Source: an uncultured Caryophanales bacterium (GTDB lineage: Bacteria; Bacillota_I; Bacilli_A; RFN20; CAG-826). Taken from it: DNA of 39,854 nt. The translations under genes and the position numbers were made by a program. The stretch covers positions 1 through 39,854 of the forward strand of contig CAMVBL010000004.1 in assembly GCA_947165725.1 (NCBI GenBank), given 5' to 3'. Positions 1 to 7,867 of this stretch are shown in pieces. Below the pieces are notes generated by a model. That model did no database searches, was not told the origin of the DNA, and saw only the letters and a list, made by a program, of their open reading frames with translations. The first letter of the stretch is position 1; each line of letters starts with the position of its first letter.

Positions 1-2
1 CT

Positions 3-998
3 TCAGGCGGAGGTCATGGTGGTGGTGGATTCCATGGAGGTGGAGGTTTCCATTCTGGTAGCCATGGTAGTTCATCATCAACTAATAATGTAAGAACTAC
101 TAGATATTCACGTAGTTATTTCCCAGGTGCATATTGTTATATCTATTACGATAGATTATTTAGACCACACACTATTTATAGTGACTCTTTAGATGATCAA
201 AAAAGAAAGCCAAACTGGATAACTATCTTAGTGTACGCACTTATGATGATTGTCCCTCTTATCTTTATCTTCTTCCAATGCTTCCATATGCCGAAGATGA
301 TTAATGATGATTACAACACAAAGATTATCATTAGTGATCAAGCGGAAGTATTAAGTGATGAAGAAGAAGCAAACTTAAAAGTAACTTTTGAAAGCTTCTT
401 TGATAAGACTGGTATCACTCCATCATTTGTGAGCACTAAAGGGTTATATCGTTATGAATTAGAAAACTTTGCCTATAACTTCTATGTTGATAACTTCAAA
501 GATGAAAAGCACTGGTTAATCGCATATTCAGAAATCAATGAAAGAAGTCATAAATGGTTCTTTGAAGGTATGCAAGGTGATGATACTGATCCAGTATTAA
601 CTACTTATCAAACAGATAAATTTGATAAAGCTTTACAAAAAGCCTTAGCCAATATGGATAACACTGTCTATCAAGCCTTTGATAAGACGTTTAATGATTT
701 CTCTAATGAAGTTATGAAACCGTACTTCTATATGGATAAAGGTATGATTGTCTTTGCAGTTATATGGGTTGGTATATTTGGCTGTCTTATTGCGTTACAG
801 GTGAACACTAATATTCGTTTAAAGCATATTAATGAAAGCACTGCGGTAATGCATGAAGAACCAAGGTTAGAAAAATGTCCATATTGCGACACTCCATATT
901 ATGCTTATTCAATAGAGACATGTCCTAAATGTGGTGGTGTTGTAGATTATCCAAAAAGCGCAAGAAATAATCCAGAATATAAAGACCCTGAATTCTAG
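3..998 (+). CDS. Gly/His-rich membrane protein with C-terminal zinc ribbon (5' partial)
   Basis: The reading frame is open from the window edge, so the GTG at 231 is internal and the true start lies upstream. The visible 331 residues begin with a Gly/His/Ser-rich stretch (about 1-30). A first membrane segment follows (about 72-91), then a roughly 150-residue soluble domain and a second membrane segment (about 243-266). A CPYC...CPKCGG zinc ribbon lies near 292-312. The Gly/His tract and the domain between the two helices recall TPM/YgcG-type membrane proteins, but I see no diagnostic motif, so the function is unassigned. Two small genes follow in the same direction (next start 37 nt downstream) and may be co-transcribed. 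Confidence 0.7.
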   Translation, partial: SGGGHGGGGFHGGGGFHSGSHGSSSSTNNVRTTRYSRSYFPGAYCYIYYDRLFRPHTIYSDSLDDQKRKPNWITILVYALMMIVPLIFIFFQCFHMPKMINDDYNTKIIISDQAEVLSDEEEANLKVTFESFFDKTGITPSFVSTKGLYRYELENFAYNFYVDNFKDEKHWLIAYSEINERSHKWFFEGMQGDDTDPVLTTYQTDKFDKALQKALANMDNTVYQAFDKTFNDFSNEVMKPYFYMDKGMIVFAVIWVGIFGCLIALQVNTNIRLKHINESTAVMHEEPRLEKCPYCDTPYYAYSIETCPKCGGVVDYPKSARNNPEYKDPEF

Positions 999-1034
999 AC
1001 TTAATTAATAAAAGACATTATTATAAGAACAGAT

Positions 1035-1547
1035 ATGAACAAAGTAACAAAAACACTTGCCACTATCTGTTTTTATTTAATCTTAGCCGCTCTAGTAAGT
1101 GCAATTATTTCAGATATCATTATTTTAAATCAACAACTATTAGGTTTTATCTTCGCTATTATAGCCTCAGTCGTTGTATTCTTCTTCGCTATATTACTAA
1201 TGATAGTTAGTATCATATTGATATTTGGCATATATGTATTAGGTAATAATGGGTTTTGGCCGTTATCATGGGCTAGTAATACATTCACTAGTATTATGAA
1301 TGACTATCAAATAACACAAGGTCAATTAGATGACTTATTTGTTATAAGAATAATACTACTAGTGGTTTGCATAACCGCGTTTATCATCGCGGTTATCGCA
1401 AAAGTAAGAATCAAAAAAGAAAAGAAAAAAGATCCCACAACAAAAGTAGAGCATTATAAAGGATTTGCCACCGCTGGGATGGTATTATCAATATTAGGAA
1501 CACTAGCGTCTATTGGTATAGCGTTTATATTAGCTTCGTTGAGGTAG
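1035..1547 (+). CDS. Small multi-pass membrane protein
   Basis: A 170-residue very hydrophobic protein with about four or five membrane helices (roughly 8-30, 35-75, 100-125 and 148-168). A short Lys-rich cytoplasmic loop (about 126-142) precedes the last helix. The C-terminal segment around GFATAGMVLSILG resembles the glycine-rich hairpins of DUF4190-type small membrane proteins, but the family is not certain. The start ATG has only a weak ribosome binding site. The stop is 3 nt before the next ATG, so the two are probably translated together. Confidence 0.7.
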   Translation: MNKVTKTLATICFYLILAALVSAIISDIIILNQQLLGFIFAIIASVVVFFFAILLMIVSIILIFGIYVLGNNGFWPLSWASNTFTSIMNDYQITQGQLDDLFVIRIILLVVCITAFIIAVIAKVRIKKEKKKDPTTKVEHYKGFATAGMVLSILGTLASIGIAFILASLR

Positions 1548-1550
1548 ATT

Positions 1551-1919
1551 ATGGGATTTCAAATCTTAGTGGATTACATAACAGGTAAAAGAGTTATCAA
1601 AGATGAACAAGAACGCGCTGCGGTGATGATACTCACTAATGGTGTTTGCTATGACTTTAGTGATGAACAAGTCAGAGAACTATATGATAGATATCACAAT
1701 AAAGAGTTAACAGATGTTCAAATGACATACCATATTGCTCTTTTATATAGCCTTCTTGCCAATGGCGCTCAAAATGGTATAACACCATCAAGTAAGGGAA
1801 AGATACTTCTGCTTCAATTTTATAAAGATCATGATTACTACTATCTAGATGAGCCTTTATTAAAAGAAGATATCGAACTTATAGGTACATACTTTGAAGA
1901 ACCAGTAGCGGTTTGTTAA
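1551..1919 (+). CDS. Hypothetical small soluble protein
   Basis: A 122-residue soluble, mostly helical protein with no recognisable catalytic motif and no signal peptide. It follows the preceding membrane-protein gene by 3 nt, suggesting translational coupling. It ends just before the tnpB element, whose right end begins about 60 nt downstream, so the element inserted immediately behind this short operon. Function unknown. Confidence 0.6.
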   Translation: MGFQILVDYITGKRVIKDEQERAAVMILTNGVCYDFSDEQVRELYDRYHNKELTDVQMTYHIALLYSLLANGAQNGITPSSKGKILLLQFYKDHDYYYLDEPLLKEDIELIGTYFEEPVAVC

Positions 1920-1982
1920 GATGCCATAAAGTGGCAATAATCTAAGTATTGACCAAACATTTTAAAACAATATATAGTGACC

Positions 1983-2140
1983 TCCCCCCACTTATAGAAG
2001 ATAGGGGCTTCCCACTCAAGAACTCTAATGAATTCAGAATCAATGGGCTATCCCCGAGAGTCCCTCGGTTAAGGATATTTTATTAACAAGATATCCAAAC
2101 TTAATTAGACTAAGATTAATTAGAAGGATTAAGGATCATT
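1983..2140 (-). ncRNA. Candidate omegaRNA / right end of the tnpB element
   Basis: Read on the minus strand, the region downstream of the tnpB stop folds into successive hairpins. These are a GGATAT/ATATCC stem (around 2067-2095), CCGAG/CTCGG with a short loop (around 2053-2069), and a terminal GC-rich hairpin CCCCTATC...GTGGGG (about 1986-2007). In IS200/IS605 elements the 3' end of tnpB and the right-end hairpin are transcribed as the guide RNA of TnpB. Its guide segment would come from sequence just outside the element, below about 1985. The assignment rests on position and hairpins; the exact ends are not determinable by eye. Confidence 0.55.
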
Positions 2141-3264
2141 CTTATTCCTTCTTTTTTGATGTTAATCGCTGCATTATAATCGCGGTCATGTTTGATGCCA
2201 CATTCAGGACAGATCCAACTTCTTTGATTCAATGTCAAACTAGATTTACGATAGTTACAGCACGAGCAAAGTTGACTACTAGGAAAATATCTATCAACTT
2301 TGACAAGTTTCTTATTGAGCCACTCCAGTTTATACTTTAGATAGTTAAGAAAAGTTCCATATCCTAAATCAAAAATAGATATTCCAAGTTTTAAATCAGT
2401 TTTCCTCTTACTCATCTCTTTTAAATCAAGATTCTCTACAAAAACATAATCATAATTGTTGGCCAGCTTTCTAGAAACTTTATGAAGGAAGTCTTTTCTC
2501 TGATTAGCAATGTGCTCATGAAGAGTTTTGATTCTCATTGATTGCTTTTGATAATGAGTTGAATCTTTCTTCATATGGGACAGCTTTCTTTGTTCTTTGG
2601 CTAATTTAGTTAAAGAATCTTGATAATAAGTAGGCATATCTAGATGATTACCATTACTATCAACGAAGAGATGTTTCAAAGAGAAATCTAATCCGATTGA
2701 ATTATTTGGATTAAGCTTCTCTTTGATGTATTCAGCATAGTCAAAGTACTCTTCTTCACCCAGCAAAGAAACGTAGTAATGTCTACCCAAACGAGAAACA
2801 CTAACCATGGTGAATTTAAATGATTCTGGTAATTTACGATGAAGTTTGATTTTAACTCTACCCACTTTGGGGATTTGGATATCATCCCTAGTGAAACGAA
2901 TAAAGTTTTTTACATTCATGGTCGTATAACCATAATCATTCTTTTTCTTTTTAAATTTTGGGAATTCTGCATTGTGCCTGAAGAAATTCATGTAGGCATC
3001 AAATAAATGAATAACTGTTTGTTGTAATGCAATTGAATCAACTTCTTTTAAGTATGGAAATGTTTCCTTATATTCGGGAAGAAGTTTGATTAATTCATAT
3101 TTATTAATTGTTCTATTGTTATCAGCCTTATATGACTCAATGCACATAGAAAGAAAGTCGTTGTAGACTTGACGAGAGCACCCTAAAGTTTTCTCGATTA
3201 GCTCTTTTTGAGAAGGATTAGGATAGATTCTAAAGCGATAGGATCTTTTAACTGTCTTAATCAT
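2116..3264 (-). CDS. tnpB: RNA-guided endonuclease TnpB (IS200/IS605 accessory protein)
   Basis: The 382-residue protein has the usual TnpB N-terminal segment (RFRIYPNPSQ near residue 10), then the wedge and RuvC domains. RuvC residues are visible: Asp about 193 (IGLDFS), Glu about 277 (FVENLD) and Asp about 362 (DRDYNAA). A four-Cys zinc finger (CSCC...CPEC) sits between the last two, so the nuclease looks intact. I start at the ATG whose codon is 3262-3264, because AAAGG lies 7 nt upstream; a further upstream in-frame ATG lacks a binding site. No tnpA transposase is present, so the element depends on another copy for transposition, or acts only as a nuclease. It lies opposite to all flanking genes. 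Confidence 0.92.
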   Translation of the reverse strand: MIKTVKRSYRFRIYPNPSQKELIEKTLGCSRQVYNDFLSMCIESYKADNNRTINKYELIKLLPEYKETFPYLKEVDSIALQQTVIHLFDAYMNFFRHNAEFPKFKKKKNDYGYTTMNVKNFIRFTRDDIQIPKVGRVKIKLHRKLPESFKFTMVSVSRLGRHYYVSLLGEEEYFDYAEYIKEKLNPNNSIGLDFSLKHLFVDSNGNHLDMPTYYQDSLTKLAKEQRKLSHMKKDSTHYQKQSMRIKTLHEHIANQRKDFLHKVSRKLANNYDYVFVENLDLKEMSKRKTDLKLGISIFDLGYGTFLNYLKYKLEWLNKKLVKVDRYFPSSQLCSCCNYRKSSLTLNQRSWICPECGIKHDRDYNAAINIKKEGIRMILNPSN

Positions 3265-3628
3265 AATGTGCCTTTCGAAATATAAGAAAAGGGAAATAAA
3301 TGCTAAATGCATTTCCATCCCCTACATCCTATTTCCTACTATTATTATATCAATTTATTGATATAAAAACAAGACTCTATCGGTACTTTTTAACCAGAGA
3401 TTAATCAACGCGCATATAACTACACTCAAATTCATCCCCTACTTATAGAAGATAGGGGTCTTCTTTGAGAATTCGATAAAATGATAATACACTGAAGTTT
3501 TTGTATCATCGTCAGACACCCACCGTTCAGTCTTCCTTTTCTTTATAACCGTTACTTGGTTGGCGGTGGTACTTTTTATCAAAATCTTTATTTATTTCTA
3601 ATAAATCTCATATTATAAATAATGGTAT
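3265..3628. other. Intergenic region: element end plus structured leader
   Basis: Beyond the hairpin at 3435-3457 there are further inverted repeats before the double-XRE gene: ATGATA/TATCAT (3481-3486 with 3504-3509), CCACCG/CGGTGG (3520-3525 with 3564-3569) and a nested AACC/GGTT (3547-3550 with 3558-3561). The CCACCG/CGGTGG stem is followed by a T-rich stretch (CTTTTT). I recognise no known riboswitch. This may be a terminator or a leader structure of the gene at 3629. Confidence 0.4.
3435..3457. repeat. Hairpin repeat, putative left end of tnpB element
   Basis: A GC-rich hairpin near-identical to the one at 1986-2007, differing mainly at one stem position. It is oriented the same way and lies about 170 nt upstream of the tnpB start. 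Confidence 0.6.
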
Positions 3629-5029
3629 ATGACTATAAATAGTTCATTCTTATACGAAAGAAGAATAGAAGCAGGTTTATCACAAAGTGATGTCGCTAAT
3701 GCTTTAGGCTACTCTGTCCAATTAGTGTCAATGTGGGAGAGTGGCAAAAACGCTCCCTCATTGCATGTATTAGGTAAATATGCTTCTTTATTACAAATTG
3801 ATTTAGAAGGAATTATTTATTCCAAAGTTATTAAGAAGAACAATCTATGTGATGAATTAACATTTAACGCTGTTGAGTTTGGTAACAATATTAAAAGATT
3901 AAGAAAGAAAAAGAATTTAACGCAAAAACAATTAGCGGACTCTTTATCTTGCAATGTTAATCAATTAATTAAATATGAAAAAGGTTCTTCCTTTCCTACT
4001 ATTGATCAATTCATCTCTTTAGCGAAGTTATTCAAAGTTAGATTAGATGTTTTATATTTCTGTTTGAATTATCAACCAGAAGATGTCCAAAAAGAAAAGA
4101 AGAAGACACGCACCCTATTAATCGTTGTTCCTATTATTGTTGGTATATCCGCTTCCGCTTTAACATTGGGCGTTACTTTAGCCGCGACAAGTGGATTAAG
4201 AAATAAACAACAAGTTATAGTGGTTGAGCAACCATCTAGTAGTAATGATAGTAAACCAACAAACAATATTAAATGGACACTACCTAACGATGTCACTCAT
4301 ACATTAGGTAGCTACCCTCAATCATTAGTAGAAGATACAACCACGATTAATGCTTTAAACGCAATTGGTACCACTAATGAGAATGGTTATGTCTTATATA
4401 ACAATGAATATTATGAAAAAGTAGTGGCCAAAGTTACCACTCCAACAGAGGCGCAAATAGGTAGTGGCGCCATAAATGATATCAAGTTCAATAATGGCCA
4501 ATCAGTTATTAACCATCAAACATATTGGTTTAAGGTAGAACCAATTAAATGGAGAAAGATGGGCGAATTTGATAATGGCGACATTATCTTATTATCTAAT
4601 GTCACAATTGATGCTGGTTTCATCTTTGATGCTGAATCAAATATTTATAAGGACTCATTCCTTAGAACATGGCTAAATAGTGATTTCATTGATAAAGCAT
4701 TTGGTGATGATAAACAACAATTAGTACAAGCTGATATCTACAATCGTTCTATAGTCGACTATGTTTCTATACCATGTATTGATTTTTGGCCATGTGTCCT
4801 TGTTGAAAGCAGTGAATACGCTAGAAGCAAAGGCACAATTGGTTCTAGTAAAAATCAATTGTTTAGTTGGTGCCTTAATTCAGAACATGAGCCTGTACCT
4901 TTTGAAGAAATAGATACTAAAACCACACCCGCTCTAGTAGATATAGCCTGTTCATGTGGAGATGCCCCAGTAAATGATCCGTCATATGGTGGTATCATTC
5001 CGATAATTGTAATAAAAGATAATAAATAA
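3629..5029 (+). CDS. Double XRE-HTH regulator anchored in the membrane with DUF6273-like extracytoplasmic domain
   Basis: The 466-residue protein begins with two successive XRE/Cro helix-turn-helix domains (about 5-60 and 88-142). A single membrane segment follows (about 161-188), then an extracytoplasmic region. The latter carries the pattern of DUF6273-like domains: GSYPQ, then a Trp-rich PIKW segment, IILLS, and an RTWLN...F...AF stretch. The architecture suggests a membrane-bound regulator that senses an external signal or protein. The start ATG lacks a clear ribosome binding site; an ATG 7 nt upstream is out of frame and stops after six codons. The lipoprotein gene downstream may be a target or partner. 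Confidence 0.75.
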   Translation: MTINSSFLYERRIEAGLSQSDVANALGYSVQLVSMWESGKNAPSLHVLGKYASLLQIDLEGIIYSKVIKKNNLCDELTFNAVEFGNNIKRLRKKKNLTQKQLADSLSCNVNQLIKYEKGSSFPTIDQFISLAKLFKVRLDVLYFCLNYQPEDVQKEKKKTRTLLIVVPIIVGISASALTLGVTLAATSGLRNKQQVIVVEQPSSSNDSKPTNNIKWTLPNDVTHTLGSYPQSLVEDTTTINALNAIGTTNENGYVLYNNEYYEKVVAKVTTPTEAQIGSGAINDIKFNNGQSVINHQTYWFKVEPIKWRKMGEFDNGDIILLSNVTIDAGFIFDAESNIYKDSFLRTWLNSDFIDKAFGDDKQQLVQADIYNRSIVDYVSIPCIDFWPCVLVESSEYARSKGTIGSSKNQLFSWCLNSEHEPVPFEEIDTKTTPALVDIACSCGDAPVNDPSYGGIIPIIVIKDNK

Positions 5030-5036
5030 TTTTATA

Positions 5037-5055
5037 ACTATCAAATATAGATAGT
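5037..5055. promoter_or_regulatory. Inverted repeat ACTATC-N7-GATAGT (operator-like, copy 1)
   Basis: A perfect 6-bp inverted repeat between the double-XRE gene and the lipoprotein gene. Closely related sites occur at 6133-6149 and 6565-6583, each just upstream of a gene, suggesting a shared DNA-binding regulator or a shared leader hairpin. Confidence 0.45.
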
Positions 5056-5093
5056 AGTGACATCAATAATTAAAGCGATTACGAGGTATTATT

Positions 5094-6125
5094 ATGAACA
5101 AAAAGACAATCGCTTTATCAATGATGTTGCTTTTAACATCCGCACTTTCTGCTTGTGGTGCAAATAACGCTAAAAGTGACGATCAAAAAAGCGGACAACA
5201 ACCAAACACACAAATCAATAATAGTTCTAATACAAATAAAGGTCCTTCGCTAACGATTGATAAGACTAAGGTTGAGCTATATCCAGACGAAATAGTTAAA
5301 CTTAACGCTACCGTCTCTAATTATGACTCCCCATATGGCTTAGTTTTTATCACTTGGTCTTCTAGTGACGACAATATCGCTGAAGTTTCAGCACTTACTG
5401 GTGAAGTAACCGCAATAAGCGCTGGTAAAGCAATTATTACCGCCTCTGTTGCGAGTGACGATACTTTAGTGGCCACTTGTGAAGTAACAGTCAAAAAAGA
5501 GGAAGGCGTTAATTACGAAATTGGTAATCCAGAAGGATTTATAAGAGATAAAGATTATCTTATGCTCAACATCCCTGTTAAGAACACTGGTACAAAGAAC
5601 ATTTACCTTAAAACAGGGGTATACAAAATAGCAAACAAATATGGTGATGAGTTGACTAGTTATTCTCTTGGCATGAGTGCTTATCCACGCATTATTGCGC
5701 CAGGCGAAACTGGATACTTCTTTGATACGGCATATAGCACCGCATTTGAAGGTAAAACATTGAGTGATTTAGTCATCACTCCAAGTTTTGCTATTCGTTC
5801 CGCTAAAAACGCTAAATGCGAAAGATATAAAGTTTCTGAATTAACGATAGAAAAATCAACTTTTGGCTCTGATACCATTATCAAAGGAACTGTCACAAAC
5901 GATAAACAAGAAAGAATCAGTAAGCCAGTGATTGCCATACATATTTTCAATAAAGAAAACAAATATATGAGAACTGCGGCTGGTTCATTCCAAGAAGGTT
6001 TAAATCCAGGAGAAAGTAAGAGTTTTACCCTTACTATTATGAATCTTAGTAATGGCGAAGGAATAGCGGTAGATGAAATAGGTAAAACAGAAGCTGTTGC
6101 CTATGACAACGTATCAGTTGAATAA
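5094..6125 (+). CDS. Lipoprotein with bacterial Ig-like (Big_2) domain
   Basis: A 343-residue lipoprotein. The signal peptide ends in a lipobox (LSAC, Cys about 21), followed by a Ser/Asn-rich linker. Residues about 51-134 match a Big_2 domain: a TIDKTKVELYPDE start, a WSSSD core and a GKAIITA strand. The C-terminal about 200 residues, from YEIGNPEGF, form a beta-rich domain like FxLYD/DUF5067 lipoproteins. The protein is probably exported and tethered to the outer face of the membrane. A GAGG-like binding site lies 7-10 nt before the ATG. An inverted repeat lies 40-60 nt upstream. Confidence 0.8.
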   Translation: MNKKTIALSMMLLLTSALSACGANNAKSDDQKSGQQPNTQINNSSNTNKGPSLTIDKTKVELYPDEIVKLNATVSNYDSPYGLVFITWSSSDDNIAEVSALTGEVTAISAGKAIITASVASDDTLVATCEVTVKKEEGVNYEIGNPEGFIRDKDYLMLNIPVKNTGTKNIYLKTGVYKIANKYGDELTSYSLGMSAYPRIIAPGETGYFFDTAYSTAFEGKTLSDLVITPSFAIRSAKNAKCERYKVSELTIEKSTFGSDTIIKGTVTNDKQERISKPVIAIHIFNKENKYMRTAAGSFQEGLNPGESKSFTLTIMNLSNGEGIAVDEIGKTEAVAYDNVSVE

Positions 6126-6132
6126 AGTCACA

Positions 6133-6149
6133 ACTATCCATATGGATAG
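6133..6149. promoter_or_regulatory. Palindrome ACTATCCATATGGATAG (operator-like, copy 2)
   Basis: A perfect 16-bp palindrome (6134-6149) about 30 nt before the gene at 6179, related to the sites at 5037 and 6565. Confidence 0.5.
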
Positions 6150-6178
6150 ACACAATATTCTTAAAAGGAGGGTTTATT

Positions 6179-6484
6179 ATGGAAAATGAAAGACCAAGAA
6201 GAACGTGGGGAGATACATTCGGCACAATCGGTTTAGTGTTCGGTATTGTCTCATTAGTCTTTGGTGTATTAGCATTAATTCCATTACTTGGTTTGTATTT
6301 AGCCGTTATTACAGGCATCTTAGGCACTATTGCCTTAGCGTGTGGTATTGTTGGCTCAATCAAAGCCGCTGGTAAAGGCAAATGCATTACTGCTATTGTC
6401 TTTGGTGCTTTAATGGTTATCTGGGCTATTGCACGTTATTACTGGGTAGTTGCCGTTTTAGCAGCCGCTGCTGCAGCAGCTTAA
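6179..6484 (+). CDS. Small membrane protein, DUF4190-like, with alanine tail
   Basis: A 101-residue protein with a short charged N-terminus (ERPRRTWGD) and about three membrane helices (about 17-38, 42-65 and 70-98). It carries the Gly-rich pattern of DUF4190-type small membrane proteins. The last seven residues are alanines. AAGGAGGG lies 8 nt before the ATG, a very strong ribosome binding site. A rho-independent terminator follows at 6512-6548. The gene sits between a lipoprotein gene and a small HTH gene; its role is unknown. Confidence 0.75.
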   Translation: MENERPRRTWGDTFGTIGLVFGIVSLVFGVLALIPLLGLYLAVITGILGTIALACGIVGSIKAAGKGKCITAIVFGALMVIWAIARYYWVVAVLAAAAAAA

Positions 6485-6511
6485 TAAGCAAAATAAAAAT
6501 AATAATCAACG

Positions 6512-6550
6512 AAGCGGATATTACGACTATTTAAGTAATATCGCTTTTGT
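6512..6550 (+). terminator. Rho-independent terminator
   Basis: A 12-bp stem with one bulged G (AAGCG-G-ATATTAC pairing with GTAATAT-CGCTT) and a 10-nt loop, followed by TTTTGTTT. It closes the small membrane-protein gene. Confidence 0.75.
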
Positions 6551-6564
6551 TTAACCACCATTTA

Positions 6565-6583
6565 ACTATCAACTATGGATAAT
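6565..6583. promoter_or_regulatory. ACTATC/GGATA site over a start codon (operator-like, copy 3)
   Basis: ACTATCAACTATGGATA matches the sites at 5037 and 6133 and overlaps the ATG of the gene at 6575. If it is bound by a regulator, it could autoregulate that HTH gene. Confidence 0.35.
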
Positions 6584-6859
6584 AAGGATGTCGACACATT
6601 AGGTATACCTGCTTTTAAAAAGAAGAAGGTAAAAAGAATGAAAGTCATGAAAGGACAGGGTCTCCTGTATATTTTCAACATCCTTAAAGAAAAAGGTAGA
6701 GTTAAAAAAGAAGAGATTATTAACGCATTAGAAATTACAGATCTATCTTTCTGGAGATATATCCAAGAAATTAAAGCATTCATATATAACTTCAATCTTC
6801 CTTATGAACTTGTATATGATCGTAAGAACGAAGTATATGTTTTAGCGGATAATAAGTAG
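6575..6859 (+). CDS. Small winged-helix DNA-binding protein (DeoR/WYL-type N-terminus)
   Basis: A 94-residue protein. Residues about 30-85 form a winged helix like the N-terminal domain of DeoR/WYL regulators (YIFNILKEKGRV..EEIINALEITDLSFWRYIQEI), followed by a short beta-wing. No effector domain follows. The ATG at 6575 has no ribosome binding site. The internal ATG at 6638 has AGAAGG about 9 nt upstream and would still keep the whole winged helix, so the true start is uncertain. It could read the ACTATC-type sites nearby, which is inference only. Confidence 0.6.
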   Translation: MDNKDVDTLGIPAFKKKKVKRMKVMKGQGLLYIFNILKEKGRVKKEEIINALEITDLSFWRYIQEIKAFIYNFNLPYELVYDRKNEVYVLADNK

Positions 6860-6905
6860 AAACTGTATTTATTATAAAAGAACTAGCATGGTATAAAATA
6901 TAACT

Positions 6906-7613
6906 ATGTGGTGGATTCCTTTGATTATCGTCTTAGCAATCGTTGCCATTGCAGCTGTACTCGTTCTTTTAGTTACTTACGCTAATAATAAAGGCGATTA
7001 CGGTGATGGTGGCGGCACATACATTAGAGGCACTGACGAAACGCCATTTTTTGTTCCTGCCAACGAACGAGCGGGTGCTATAGGTGAAAAACAAGTTAAT
7101 TATTATCTAAGACCACTTTTACGCTCAGATGAATATTTACTCGCTAATGTTATACTAAAAACCAAAAACGGACGAAAAGCAGAAGTAGATGCAATTATCA
7201 TCTCTAGGAAAGGTATTTTTTGTATAGAAACCAAAAAATGGGTAGGCCATGTTTATGGCAGTGATGAAGATGAAGAATGGATACAAAGATATGATGATCC
7301 ATATAGACCAGATAGACATCATAAAAACCCTGTTCAACAATGCTTAAATCATTGCTCTATTTTGGACAAACTGCTCTATGAAAGGTATGACATAGAAAGC
7401 GCAGTTATTTTTGCTGACTTAGAGGATGGACACGGCATCTGCTCTGCCTATACCTATACAATTCAAGAGTTTAGAAATCACTATCGCGAATTACCCGATG
7501 ACAAAATTAATCCAGATGAAATAAAACAGCTATATCAAAAATTGAAACCATATGTAGCCACTCCGTTGGAACTTGAACAGTACAAGAAAGAAACTAAAAA
7601 TAGATATAATTGA
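6906..7613 (+). CDS. Membrane-anchored NERD-domain protein
   Basis: A 235-residue protein with an N-terminal membrane helix (about 3-26) and a Gly-rich linker. A NERD (nuclease-related) domain follows at about 55-170. Its signature pieces are visible: GAIGEKQVNYYL, then AEVDAIIIS, GIFCIETKKW and a GHVYG strand. The Asp of VDAII and the E-x-K of IETKK match the restriction-endonuclease-like core. The protein ends with TGA. NERD proteins are associated with DNA processing or plasmid biology, but the activity of this one is unknown. Confidence 0.8.
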   Translation: MWWIPLIIVLAIVAIAAVLVLLVTYANNKGDYGDGGGTYIRGTDETPFFVPANERAGAIGEKQVNYYLRPLLRSDEYLLANVILKTKNGRKAEVDAIIISRKGIFCIETKKWVGHVYGSDEDEEWIQRYDDPYRPDRHHKNPVQQCLNHCSILDKLLYERYDIESAVIFADLEDGHGICSAYTYTIQEFRNHYRELPDDKINPDEIKQLYQKLKPYVATPLELEQYKKETKNRYN

Positions 7614-7711
7614 TCGCTTTCTTTATTTTTTATCTATCAAAAAGATGCTTATATTTTGTTGTGAAAAATATTGTAGGACTGCCGCATCTTATTTTATTAT
7701 CTAATTAGAAA

Positions 7712-7762
7712 TATGTGTAGAACACATACATTAAAATAATGGTTATAGTGTGTATTTACACA
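7712..7762. promoter_or_regulatory. Two GTGT...ACAC inverted repeats, operator-like
   Basis: Two perfect inverted repeats about 20 nt apart: TATGTGT-AGA-ACACATA (7712-7728) and TGTGTA-TT-TACACA (7749-7762). A TATAGT -10-like hexamer lies at 7744-7749, next to the second repeat. They are probably operators of a repressor, perhaps the XRE protein encoded just downstream. Confidence 0.5.
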
Positions 7763-7789
7763 GTAAATAATTGAGCAATTCAACTTTTT

Positions 7790-7853
7790 CGCGAGTTAAT
7801 TCGCGTTCTTAGTTATTTAAAAAATTCGCCGAATCAGTGAGTATATTGGCGAA
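7790..7853 (+). promoter_or_regulatory. Two leader hairpins abutting the ribosome binding site
   Basis: CGCGA-N6-TCGCG (7790-7805) and TTCGCC-N17-GGCGAA (7825-7853). The 3' arm of the second runs directly into the GAAGGAGGAA ribosome binding site (7851-7860) of the XRE gene, so folding could affect translation start. Confidence 0.4.
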
Positions 7854-7867
7854 GGAGGAATCCGCAT

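Larger units (their letters stand above)
1983..3490 (-). mobile_element. IS200/IS605-family element, tnpB-only (IS1341-type)
   Basis: A tnpB gene is bracketed by the same imperfect palindrome in the same orientation. On the plus strand this is CCCCACTTATAGAAGATAGG (1986-2005, extended by GG) and the near-identical copy at 3435-3457. Subterminal hairpins without terminal inverted repeats are the hallmark of IS200/IS605. The outer edges are not exact. The sequence outside the 3435 copy (CTTTGAGAATTC) also resembles sequence inside the right end, so this copy may be the left end, or the remnant right end of an older neighbouring copy. Confidence 0.65.

Noticed and set aside
231..998. GTG at 231 as start of the first gene
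   Set aside because: The frame is open upstream to the window edge with meaningful Gly/His-rich sequence, so this GTG is internal.
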